Below are positions 1 through 8,337 of a stretch of DNA of 17,798 nucleotides, one piece after another. Each line of letters starts with the position of its first letter. The stretch's first letter is position 1. The notes below the pieces were generated by a model. That model worked only from the letters and a program-made list of their open reading frames with translations, was not told the origin of the DNA and did no database searches. Source of the DNA: Silvimonas sp. JCM 19000 (GTDB taxonomy: Bacteria > Pseudomonadota > Gammaproteobacteria > Burkholderiales > Chitinibacteraceae); assembly GCA_001313065.1 (NCBI GenBank), contig BBFD01000051.1, positions 1 to 17,798 of the forward strand, written 5' to 3'. A program made the translations under genes and the position numbers.

Positions 1-460
1 CCGCTGACCACGGTCATGCCGGACGCGCTCAGCGTTTCGGCAAAGCGCTCAGCATTTTCGATAGCGCCCGGCGTGGCATTGCGACTGCCCACGATGGCCA
101 GCGCTGCTGCGCCAACAGCTCGACGCGCCCTTTGCAAAAGAAGAACAGCGGTGCGTCGGGTAATTCCAGGAATTGTGGGGGATAGGCGTCATCGCCCAGA
201 CACACCATGCGGTGGCCCTGCTGGGCCAGCCATGCGCGCGTCTGCGCCACCAGCGCCGGTTCGGGGCCAGCGGCAAAATCAATAAAGGCTTGTGCCTTAT
301 CCGGTTCGGCCAGCGTTTTGCTGAGCGTTCCAAACGACGCCGCCAGCACATTCTGCGGCGAGCCCAGGGCTTGCAACAGAATCAGCTGGCGGCGTAACCC
401 GATACCGGGCACAAGCGCGAACCGTAGCCAGGCGGCCAGGTCCGCGTCGTCGTGCGTCAA
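1..460 (-). CDS. dprA: DNA processing protein DprA, N-terminal part (runs off the left edge, one frameshift)
   Basis: DprA binds single-stranded DNA and loads RecA onto it during natural transformation; it acts in the cytoplasm. The visible part starts with the N-terminal helix-hairpin-helix-like region (LRFALVPGIGLRRQL, about residues 12-26) and then enters the Rossmann-like core, where LAIVGSRNAT is read. The two parts lie in different frames. Near 104-108 the protein passes from ELLAQQ to LAIVGSRN if one C is restored (CAG CAG CCG CTG GCC), so I take this as a one-base loss, not a real break. The start is TTG at 460-458, which overlaps the TGA of the upstream LysM gene by two bases and suggests translational coupling. 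No ATG in this frame fits the conserved N-terminus better. The C-terminal half lies outside the window. Confidence 0.88.
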
Positions 461-1511
461 GGCGATGTCACCTCATCGGCCACATTTACAGGCAACGTGC
501 TATCCATCAACAGTCCGTAAGAAAAGTGCGGGAACACGCGGTAGACGAACAAGTTGCCACTTTGTTCCGGCGGCGTAACGCGATCCGGCTCGTTCTTGTC
601 TTCTTTCTTGATGGGCCGCCCGGCTTTCCAGGTGACCATGACCGAACCGATATCCAGCCCGTCGGCCGAACCACGGTTAATCACCAGCGTGGTGTAGGGG
701 CCTGCGTCGGCCACACCGCCGTAGGCGGAAACCACTTTGCCCGTTACTTTTTTTGCGCCGGCGCATGCGGCGCGTAGTTCATATAGGTTTCTTCAGTGGC
801 GCGCACCAGTCGGGCGCCCTCGCCGATTTCTTCTTTCGACGACAACACGTGCAGGGTAGAGACGTCGGCACTCTTCTCCAGACGCAGGTCGCCCAGATAA
901 TCCACCTGATGCCCGATCACGCGTTTGTGCTCGGGATCATCCGGATCAATCAACGGCGCCCCGGGGCGATAGGCTTGCCAGATTTCGCCTTCCTTGCCGT
1001 TCAGATTCACTGCGTATACGCGGTCGCCGACGGCAAATACCACACGCTCATCCGGGCCGGCCGCCACGCGCGGTGCGTTCAGCAGCTCGTTTTCTTCGAT
1101 AACCAGCGGCTTGTTAAGGAAGGGACGGATGGCCAACAACGGGATGCTGGGCACGGCGTTGTTATCCAGCGGGGTAATCCGACCCGACGGCGACAACTTG
1201 ACTTCGTTGCGAGCGCCCCCAGTTGAGCCTTTAAGCAAACGCAAACGCGGTGTGCCACCCGTGCGGTCGAGCAAGACCACGTCGCCTGGATAGATCCAGT
1301 GCGGGTTTTTGATCTCTTCCTTGTTCAGTTGCCAGATTTCGGGCCAGCGCCACGGTTGCTTGAGAAAATGCCCCGAAATCGCCCACAAGGTATCGCCCTT
1401 GACCACCACATACCGGTCGGGTGCGTTGTCTTGCATCGCCAGCGTATCGGCATGCGCCAGACCAGCGACACCGCTGATGGCGAAAAGTAGAGATATAATT
1501 GTTTTACGCAT
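457..1511 (-). CDS. exported LysM-domain protein (one frameshift in a T7 run)
   Basis: This protein probably binds peptidoglycan through one LysM domain; no enzymatic function is apparent. Residues 1-21 form a clear signal peptide (MRKTIISLLFAISGVAGLAHA). The LysM domain follows at about residues 34-80 (YVVVKGDTLWAIS through IYPGDVVLL). The remaining ~270 residues are a conserved C-terminal region that I cannot name. The frame breaks at the T7 run 748-754: with 8 (or 5) bases the reading passes from APAQKK into VTGKVVSAYGGVADAG and continues to the TGA at 459-457, giving about 351 aa. I chose ATG 1511 because it opens the signal peptide; ATG 1523 is an in-frame alternative. It is divergent from def and coupled to dprA. 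A LysM gene next to dprA is a familiar betaproteobacterial arrangement (from memory). Confidence 0.85.
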
Positions 1512-1687
1512 GGTCAAACCCATCAAATCTGGCAACGTATTGCCGGATGAAAAAAAATCGGGGAGCCGCAAGGTATCGCGGTTCCGGGGAAACAACTATT
1601 AAAACCCTGAGCGGTAAGTTGTTTCTTCATATTTGATTCGAATCGCAGCAGATTCTGCATACAAACTTTTTTGAGCCGCAAGCAAAC
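1512..1687. promoter_or_regulatory. divergent intergenic region between the LysM gene and def
   Basis: This 176-base gap must hold the promoters of both divergent genes, but I could not find a hexamer pair with good spacing on either strand. It contains a perfect 10-base palindrome GATTCGAATC (1635-1644) and, four bases later, an 11-base inverted repeat GCAGATTCTGC (1648-1658). These could be operator half-sites or chance. An A8 run sits at 1550-1557. Confidence 0.35.
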
Positions 1688-2192
1688 ATGGCAATCCTGA
1701 ATATCCTGCAGTATCCCGATGATCGTTTACACACGGTGGCAAAACCGGTCACCGTGTTTGACGACAAACTGCAACAACTGATCGATGATATGGCGGAAAC
1801 CATGTACGCCGCACCTGGCATCGGCCTTGCCGCCACGCAGGTCAATGTGCATGAACGTCTTATCACAATTGATATTTCTGAAAGCAAAGATGATTTGCTT
1901 GTCCTGATCAACCCCCGGATTCTTGAGATGGACGGCAGCTGCAATTCGGAAGAGGGTTGCCTTTCTGTTCCAGGTATTTACGAAGAAGTGCAACGCGCTG
2001 AACACATTCGCGTTTCTGCGCTTGATCGCAACGGTAAAGAATTCAAATTATCTGCCGATGGCTTACTGGCAGTTTGCATCCAGCACGAAATGGATCATCT
2101 GGAAGGCAAAGTATTTGTAGAAAAAACTGTCGCGGCTCAAGCTTAACCGCATTGTGCAGAAGCTGAAAAAATCGCAACGCGCCAACGTCTGA
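1688..2192 (+). CDS. def: peptide deformylase (C-terminal frameshift in an A6 run)
   Basis: Peptide deformylase is a metalloenzyme that removes the formyl group from nascent N-terminal methionine at the ribosome exit. All three metal-site motifs are present: GIGLAATQ (residues 44-51), EEGCLS with the ligand Cys91, and HEMDH with His133, Glu134 and His137. As written, the frame stops early at 2146 (152 aa). Removing one A from the A6 run at 2121-2126 turns the end into FVEKLSRLK and on through a basic helix to TGA at 2190-2192. This gives 167 aa, close to the family's usual length. The catalytic core lies before the break. The start ATG 1688 gives the standard N-terminus [11 protein letters not shown]. 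fmt follows 114 bases later. Confidence 0.95.
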
Positions 2193-2200
2193 TTGCGATC

Positions 2201-2248
2201 AAAAAAATACAACGGCCGGGCCGCATTCATCTGCGCGCCCGGCCGTTG
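2201..2248. terminator. GC-rich inverted repeat after def
   Basis: An 11-bp perfect stem CAACGGCCGGG (2210-2220) pairs with CCCGGCCGTTG (2238-2248) across a 17-base loop. An A7 run (2201-2207) lies upstream, so the structure looks like an intrinsic terminator for minus-strand transcripts. On the plus strand it has no T-tract and would only be a stable hairpin at the 3' end of def mRNA. Confidence 0.5.
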
Positions 2249-2306
2249 CATTTCGTACCGCCCGCCCGGAACCTGAAATACCCTGCCCTGCCTGGAGTCA
2301 TGCAGC

Positions 2307-3236
2307 ATGAAACTGATTTTTGCCGGTACGCCCGAATTTGCCGCCAGCGCGCTTAAAGCGCTGATCGAAGCGGGCCACGAGATCGCCATGGTGCTGACTC
2401 AACCCGACCGCCCCGCGGGCCGCGGCATGAAGCTGACCCCCTCGGCGGTCAAGCAAGTGGCACTGCAACACAATCTGCCGGTGTATCAACCCGAGAAGTT
2501 ACGCAGCGCTGAGCAGCAAGCGCCCTTGCATGCGGTCGGCGCTGATTTGATGGTGGTGGCGGCCTACGGCCTGATCCTGCCGCAAGCGGTGCTGGATATC
2601 CCACGCCTGGGTTGCCTGAATATCCACGGCTCTTTGCTGCCGCGCTGGCGTGGTGCAGCGCCGATCCAGCGTGCCATTCTGGCGGGCGATGCCGAAACCG
2701 GCATCACCATCATGCAAATGGACGCGGGGCTGGATACCGGCGACATGCTCAGCATGCATCCGGTGGCGATTTTGCCGACTGACAACGCCGCCAGCCTGCA
2801 CGACAAACTGGCCGCAGCCGGTGCCAGCGCCATCGTCGCCGCACTGGCCGATCTACCCGCCCTGCAACAACAACGCCAGCCGCAGCCCGTAGACGGCGTG
2901 ACCTATGCCGAAAAAAAATTGCGCAAAGAAGAATCGGCAATCGACTGGACCCTGCCCGCCCTGACGCTGGACCGCATGATCCGCGCCTTCAATCCCTTCC
3001 CTTCGGCGCAAACCACCTGGGCCGGCGAGCCACTCAAGCTGTGGCGCGCTACGCCAGTCAGCGCCAGCGGTACGCCTGGCACAGTGCTTGCTGCCAGCAA
3101 AGACGGCGTAGTTGTAGCCTGCGGCGACGCTGCGCTGGCCGTAACCGAATTGCAGAAAGCCGGTAGCAAACGCATGGATGCGGCGGCGTTTCTGGCTGGC
3201 AACGCCCTGCCGCTGGGCAGCGTACTGGGCAGCTAA
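2307..3236 (+). CDS. fmt: methionyl-tRNA formyltransferase
   Basis: Fmt transfers the formyl group of 10-formyl-tetrahydrofolate to Met-tRNA(fMet), which is required for normal initiation; Def later removes the same group. The gene is intact at 309 aa. The catalytic triad known from the family is visible as Asn105, His107 ([12 protein letters not shown]) and Asp143 ([10 protein letters not shown]). The N-terminal formyltransferase fold opens with [10 protein letters not shown], and the C-terminal OB-like tRNA-binding domain begins after about residue 205. GGAG at 2294-2297 stands 9 bases before the ATG. The linker reads [11 protein letters not shown] across an A8 run (2911-2918); related proteins have one residue fewer here, so the run may carry three surplus bases without breaking the frame. 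Confidence 0.97.
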   Translation: MKLIFAGTPEFAASALKALIEAGHEIAMVLTQPDRPAGRGMKLTPSAVKQVALQHNLPVYQPEKLRSAEQQAPLHAVGADLMVVAAYGLILPQAVLDIPRLGCLNIHGSLLPRWRGAAPIQRAILAGDAETGITIMQMDAGLDTGDMLSMHPVAILPTDNAASLHDKLAAAGASAIVAALADLPALQQQRQPQPVDGVTYAEKKLRKEESAIDWTLPALTLDRMIRAFNPFPSAQTTWAGEPLKLWRATPVSASGTPGTVLAASKDGVVVACGDAALAVTELQKAGSKRMDAAAFLAGNALPLGSVLGS

Positions 3237-3440
3237 GGCAAACTCGCTGCTGCAGTGCAACGCATTGCAGCATACCGATGGGCAATCGTTGAATTTTTTT
3301 CCTGACCAAGGCAATCTATGCTGAAGGCTGTGGTGCGCCGCAGCGTACGACAGCCCAGAAAAAAAATCGCTCGCCTTCGCACTGCGTAAAGGCAGGCACT
3401 GTCAACTTGCGCCGGTCTCCCCCGGGCACTCGAGGCTCAT
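3237..3440 (+). promoter_or_regulatory. intergenic region upstream of htpX
   Basis: These 204 bases separate fmt from the htpX operon and are the likely site of the htpX promoter. I looked for a sigma-32 pattern (CTTGAA, 13-14 bases, CCCCAT) because htpX is heat-inducible in Escherichia coli. Only CTTGCG followed too closely by CCCCC is present, so I do not claim one. GAGG at 3432-3435 just before ATG 3441 is a plausible ribosome binding site. Confidence 0.3.
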
Positions 3441-4307
3441 ATGAATAACTGGATTAAAACGACCATGCTGATGGCCGCGATCGTGGCGCTGTTCGGACTG
3501 ATCGGTGGTTTGATTGGCGGCCGCAGCGGCATGTTGCTGGCGTTGCTGTTTGGCGGCGGCATGAATCTGTTTGCCTACTGGAATTCCGACAAGATGGTGT
3601 TGCGCATGTATAACGCGCACCCCGTCGACGACCACACCGCACCCGAGCTGGTAGCAATGGTGCGCGAACTGGCGGCCAACGCCAATCTGCCCATGCCCCG
3701 GGTGTATGTGATTGAAGAGGACCAACCCAATGCCTTTGCCACCGGCCGCAACCCGGAAAATGCCGCCGTGGCATGTACCACCGGCATCATGCGCATGTTG
3801 TCGCACCGCGAATTGCGCGGTGTGATGGCGCATGAACTGGCGCACGTCAAACACCGCGATATTCTGATTTCGACCATCAGCGCCACCATGGCCGGGGCAA
3901 TTTCGGCGCTGGCCAACTTTGCCATGTTCTTTGGCGGGCGCGATGAGAACGGCCGCTCGGTGAATCCCGTCGTCGGGATTGCGGTGGCCATCCTGGCGCC
4001 GCTGGCGGCGTCGGTGATCCAGATGGCCATCTCGCGGGCGCGTGAATTTGGCGCTGACGCAGGCGGCGCGCGGATCTCTGGCGATCCGCTGGCCCTGGCC
4101 GAAGCGCTACGCAAGATCGAATACTATGCTTCGGGCATTCCGATGCCCGTTGCCGAAGCACATCCTGCCACGGCGCAGATGATGATCATGAACCCGCTGC
4201 ATGGCGGTGGATTGTCTGATCTGTTCCGTACCCATCCGCGCACCGAAGAGCGCATTGCGCGCTTGCAGGCCATCGCGCGCGGCGAAATCCTGATCAACCA
4301 CGAGTAA
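3441..4307 (+). CDS. htpX: membrane zinc metalloprotease HtpX
   Basis: HtpX is an inner-membrane M48 metallopeptidase that cuts misfolded membrane proteins and works alongside FtsH. The gene is intact at 288 aa, the usual size. Two hydrophobic segments open the protein (about residues 7-26 and 30-46). The zinc site HELAH follows with His131, Glu132 and His135, and the third ligand is probably Glu202 in [11 protein letters not shown]. Two further hydrophobic stretches lie between them (about 147-165 and 178-198). The TAA at 4305-4307 is two bases before the rsmB ATG, so the two are probably translated together. This is the first gene of the coupled run that continues to ntrX. Confidence 0.96.
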   Translation: MNNWIKTTMLMAAIVALFGLIGGLIGGRSGMLLALLFGGGMNLFAYWNSDKMVLRMYNAHPVDDHTAPELVAMVRELAANANLPMPRVYVIEEDQPNAFATGRNPENAAVACTTGIMRMLSHRELRGVMAHELAHVKHRDILISTISATMAGAISALANFAMFFGGRDENGRSVNPVVGIAVAILAPLAASVIQMAISRAREFGADAGGARISGDPLALAEALRKIEYYASGIPMPVAEAHPATAQMMIMNPLHGGGLSDLFRTHPRTEERIARLQAIARGEILINHE

Positions 4308-4309
4308 GT

Positions 4310-5590
4310 ATGTTCGCAACGCAAAAAAATACGCATCCCAATCGCTGAGCGCCGTGCTGGCCGGGCAAACCCTGACTGAGGCGCTGAGCGAGCTCTGGAA
4401 GGCCATGCCTGATTTGCGCCCGCAACAACGCGGTGCCATTCAGGACCTGAGCTACGGCACGCTGCGCCACTTCGGCCTGCTCGATAACACGCTCAAATTG
4501 CTGCTGAACAAACCGGTGCATGAACCGGCGCTCAAAGCCTTGTTGCTGGTGTGCCTGTATCAGTTGCAGTTCACCCGTGCAGCGCCCTACAGCGTGGTCG
4601 ACCATGCCGTCAAAGTGGCGTCGCATACCGGCTCGGGCCAGGGCAAAGGCCTGGTCAATGCCATCCTGCGTAACTTTTTTGCGCCGTCGCGACACCATCC
4701 TGAACGAAGCGCGCCATAACGATTATGGCAAGTGGTCGCATCCGCAATGGTGGGTCAATGCCATGCGTGAAGCCTGGCCCGAGCATTGGGAAAGCATTCT
4801 CAACGCCGGCAACCAGCATCCGCCGCTCACCCTGCGCGTAAATCGGCATCGCAGCAGCGTGGAGCAATATATGGCGCTGTTGGCCGAAGCCAGCCTCGAA
4901 GCACGGTAACCGGCAAAGACGCCATCCGCCTGCGTTATCCCGTTGGCGTTGATCGCTTGCCTGGCTTTTTTTGATGGCCTGGTTTCGGTGCAAGATCTGG
5001 GCGCGCAATATGCCGCTCAGTTGCTGGATGTGCACGACGGCATGCGCGTGCTGGACGCGTGTTCCGCACCGGGCGGCAAAACCGGGCATTTGCTGGAAAC
5101 CGCCACGCTCGACCTCACCGCTGTTGATAGCGATGCCCAGCGCTTGACGCGCGTGGGCGACAATCTGCAACGCCTGGGTCTGTCGGCAAAACTGGTGCGC
5201 GGCGACGCCTCGCGCCCCAAAGAATGGTGGGATGCACGCCGTTTGATCGCGTGCTGGCCGACGTGCCGTGCTCGGCCAGTGGCGTGGCACGCCGTCATCC
5301 GGATATCAAATGGTTGCGGCGGCCGGAAGATATTGTCCAGTTTGCGCAACAACAAGCCGTAATGCTGGATGCGCTGTGGGGTTTGGTGGCTCCGGGCGGC
5401 AAACTCCTCTATGCTACGTGCTCGATATTCCCGGCTGAGAACAAGGATCAGGCAGCTGCCTTCGCGGCGCGTAACGCCGATGCACAGCGCCTGCCGGTGA
5501 ACGTGGGAACAGCCGACGACGGTCAGCTCTTGCCGAACCCGGAGCACGATGGTTTTTATTACGCCCTTTTTTTTCAAAAAAGCCCGCTAA
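4310..5590 (+). CDS. rsmB: 16S rRNA (cytosine-967-C5) methyltransferase RsmB (seven indels)
   Basis: RsmB methylates C967 of 16S rRNA using S-adenosylmethionine. An N-terminal NusB-like RNA-binding domain (about residues 1-140) precedes a Rossmann methyltransferase domain with the SAM motif DACSAPGGKTGHLLE. Both family cysteines are visible, in ADVPCSASG and in YATCSIFPAENKDQ. As written the frame is broken at A7 4323-4329 (needs 5), T6 4675-4680 (5), GG 4905-4906 (one G lost), T7 4966-4972 (6), G 5234 (one G lost), T8 5567-5574 (5) and A6 5576-5581 (5). With these corrections the gene runs from ATG 4310 to TAA 5588-5590, 424 aa, and ends YYALFQKAR. Each break joins two conserved segments exactly, so I regard the gene as intact in the organism. 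It overlaps the next gene. Confidence 0.93.
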
Positions 5591-6194
5591 GTGGTCACGC
5601 CGCACCCGTTCGTGGTGCGGCTTGCTGCTGGTCTGGCTTTTGATGGTGACGGGGATGCCGACGGCCTGGGCTGAGCCCGGCACCATCAAGGCCACGCAGA
5701 CTGCCGCCGCCTATGGCGAAAACCAGATCGAGCTGTCCGGCCGCTTTATCGTCACCCTTACCCCCACCCTTGAAGACGCGCTCGCCAATGGCTTGAGCCT
5801 GCCCTTCGTCTATGAATTCCAGCTGACGCGCCCGCGCACCTATTCGTGGTATCGCCAGCTTTCTGACTGGTTTGCCCCCACCGCCACGCTGACTTACCGC
5901 CTGAGCTATCACGCCTTGTCGCGCCAGTACCGGCTGCATCTGGGCAGCTTTTATCGCAGCTTCAGCTCGCTCGACCAGGCACTGGCTGCGCTCGGCGTGT
6001 TGCGTGACTGGGGCGTGCTGCAAGACACCTCGCTGGCACGCGATAAAGACGACCTGGCAGGCCGTATGCGCTTGCGCCTGGATATGTCGCAGTTGCCCAA
6101 AACTTTTCAGCTGACTGCGTTGGGCCATAGCGACTGGCAGCTGGAATCGCAATGGACCGACTTCAGCCTGCATAACGAGGAGGATACGCACTGA
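5549..6194 (+). CDS. DUF4390 exported protein
   Basis: This is a conserved protein of unknown function found between rsmB and ntrY in betaproteobacteria. The uninterrupted frame from 5622 lacks a good start. If the T8 and A6 runs at 5567-5581 are both read as 5, an ATG at 5549 inside the rsmB end opens the frame MVFITPFFKKPAKWSRRTRS, followed by the hydrophobic core CGLLLVWLLMVTGMPTAWA. That is a classic signal peptide with a basic N-terminus, giving about 213 aa in all. The mature part has a beta-rich DUF4390 pattern (IKATQTAAAY near the start, SDWQLESQWTDFSL near the end). Its TGA overlaps the ntrY ATG (TGATG), which suggests a role in NtrY signalling at the membrane, but that is inference from position only. 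Confidence 0.85.
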
Positions 6195-8335
6195 TGCGGC
6201 GTAGCCTGCTTATTCTGGGGTCGCTGGGCACCATCCTGCTGTTTTTTTGCTGGCGACCGCCTCGGGCAATACCTCGGCGTTTGCCCGCTATTACCAAGGT
6301 CTGCTGGCGATCAATGGCCTGATGCTGGTCAGCATGATCGTGCTGGTTGGCCTGCGTTTGCGTCAGTTGCTCAAGGCAGTCAAAGGCAAAGTGTTTGGCT
6401 CGCGCCTGACGCTGCGCATGGTCTTGATGTTTTCGCTGGTAGCGGTATTACCCGGAGCGCTGGTGTATACGCTGTCGGTGCAGTTTCTGAATCGCTCGAT
6501 CGAAACCTGGTTTGACGTCCGGGTGGAAAAGGCGCTGGATCGCGGCCTTAACCTGGGCCATAACGCCATCGATTTCCAGCAAACCGATCTGCTACGCAAA
6601 GCGCGCGTCATTGCGCTGGAAATCCATGACGAGAACGGCTCAGCAGTGCTATCGCGACTGACCCGTTTGCGGGATCAGATCGGGGTGCAGGAAATCAGCC
6701 TGTTTGACGAAACCGGCCAGACCCTTGCCCACATCGGTAATGAAAACGCCGGTTTGTTTCCGACTATTCCGGAGCGCAGCCAGCTGCGTCAGGCGATGCA
6801 GGCGCCGGTCAAAACGCTGGAGACCGATAGCGATCAGGGCTTGATGATGCGGGTGATGATACCGGTGCATGACACCGGTTTGTCCGAGCGCGCACGGATT
6901 CTGCAGCTACGCCAACCCATCCCGAAAGCGCTGGCCGAAGACGCCGAGCTGGTCGAACAGGTCCGTGCCGATTACAAACAGCTCTCGCAATCGCGCCAGG
7001 GCCTCAAGCTCATCTATAGCCTGACACTGACGCTGGCCTTGTTGATGGCCCTGCTCGGTGCCGTGGCCTTGGCGATTTATCTATCTGACAAACTGGCGGC
7101 GCCGCTTTCGGTGCTGGCCGAGGCCACGCGCGCCGTTGCGGCGGGCGATTATTCGCAGCGGCAGCCGGTGATCAGTCGCGATGAGCTCGGCATTCTCACG
7201 CACTCGTTTAACCGTATGACACGGCAACTGGCCGATGCGCGCGCCTCGCTGGAACAGCACCAGGCCGAGCAGGAAGCCGCCAATGCCTATCTCGAAGCCA
7301 TGCTCGGTTCGCTAACGGCCGGGGTATTGTCGTTTAACGATCAATGGGTGTTGGCATCGACCAACCAGAGCGCTTTGCGCATTCTGAGTATCGACCCGGC
7401 GCAATTGCGCACGCTGCCGTTAGAACGCTGGCCCAGTGTGTATCCCGCGCTGGCCACGCTTAGCCAGCAAATGATTTCCGGCTTTACCGGCACCGAAGAA
7501 CACTGGCAGCAAGAAGTGGAAGTAGCCGAACAGAATCGCATTCTGCAAATGCGCGGCACCCGCCTCAAAGTGACCGAGGGCGCCGCCAGCGGTTACCTGG
7601 TGGTGTTTGATGACATTACCGATCTGATCTCGGCCCAGCGCGATGCGGCCTGGGGCGAAGTGGCACGGCGGCTGGCACACGAAATCAAGAACCCGCTTAC
7701 GCCGATCCAGCTGGCCGCCGAACGCCTGGGCCTGAAGCTGGCCGACAAGCTCGACCCGGCGGGCCAGGACATGCTGGCACGCAATACACAGACTATTGTT
7801 AAGCAGGTTTCTGCACTAAAACAGATGGTGGATGCGTTCCGCGATTACTCGCGCAAACCCACCGGCAAGAAGAAGCCCTTGGATCTGCGCGAATTGCTGC
7901 ACGAAATACTGGTACTGTATGAAGCCGCTGCAGTGCCGGTACGCGTGGAAGACACCGCAGAAGGTGCGCTCGAAGTGCTGGGGGACGCCACGCATTTGCG
8001 CCAGGTCATCCACAACTTGTTACAGAACGCGCAGGATGCGGTCACCGCAGTGACCGCTCATCCTGAAAAAAAACCGCCCCTCGCATTTGCGTTCGGCTGG
8101 TAAAAAAACCGATAAATTTGCCCGACTCGTAGTGGAAGACAGTGGAAACGGCTTTCAACCCGATATACTCCCACGCGTGTTCGAGCCATACATAACGACA
8201 AAACAAAAGGCACAGGCTTAGGTCTGGCGATAGTTAAAAAAAATCATTGATGAGCACCACGGTCGTATTCAGGCGGGAAACCGTGATGGTGGCGGCGCCT
8301 ATGTTCGTATTGATCTGCCGCTGGTGGAGGATTGA
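6194..8335 (+). CDS. ntrY: NtrY-type membrane sensor histidine kinase (five indels)
   Basis: NtrY is the kinase partner of NtrX, linked in other bacteria to nitrogen metabolism or respiration and redox control. The corrected 711-aa protein has three N-terminal membrane segments, a periplasmic sensor region, a fourth membrane segment (LALLMALLGAVALAIYL), a HAMP linker (YSQRQPVISRDELGILT), a PAS-like region, the H-box HEIKNPLTP with phospho-acceptor His about 495, the N-box HNLLQNAQDAV, VVEDSGNGF, and the G2 box GTGLGLAIVKK. Indels: T7 6242-6248 (needs 5), A8 8066-8073 (probably 6), A7 8102-8108 (5), GG 8209-8210 (one G lost) and A8 8236-8243 (7). The last four hit the ATP-binding domain, so as written the kinase would stop at 8103 without its ATP lid. 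The corrected gene ends at TGA 8333-8335. Confidence 0.92.
8326..8330 (+). promoter_or_regulatory. ribosome binding site that decides the ntrX start
   Basis: GGAGG lies inside the last codons of ntrY, seven bases before TTG 8338 and only one base before the in-frame TTG 8332. The spacing favours TTG 8338 as the ntrX start and implies coupling to ntrY translation. Confidence 0.65.
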
Positions 8336-8337
8336 AG

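Noticed and set aside
748..754. Programmed ribosomal frameshifting at A/T runs as a shared regulatory device
   Set aside because: The breaks occur in unrelated genes without slippery-site plus stem-loop architecture, need different corrections, and are mixed with single G/C losses that slippage cannot explain.
3318..3389. A 23-codon open frame between fmt and htpX
   Set aside because: It has no recognisable ribosome binding site or similarity, and frames of this length are expected by chance.
3290..3425. Heat-shock (sigma-32) promoter or sigma-70 promoter upstream of htpX
   Set aside because: CTTGCG and CCCCC are present but too close together, and the TTGAAT/CAATCT pair has a poor -10 within a stretch whose T-run length is unreliable.
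8104..8335. A truncated NtrY kinase lacking its ATP-lid region
   Set aside because: The missing boxes (VVEDSGNGF, FEPYITTK, GTGLGLAIVKK) are all encoded just downstream in shifted frames and rejoin with run-length corrections, so the kinase is complete.
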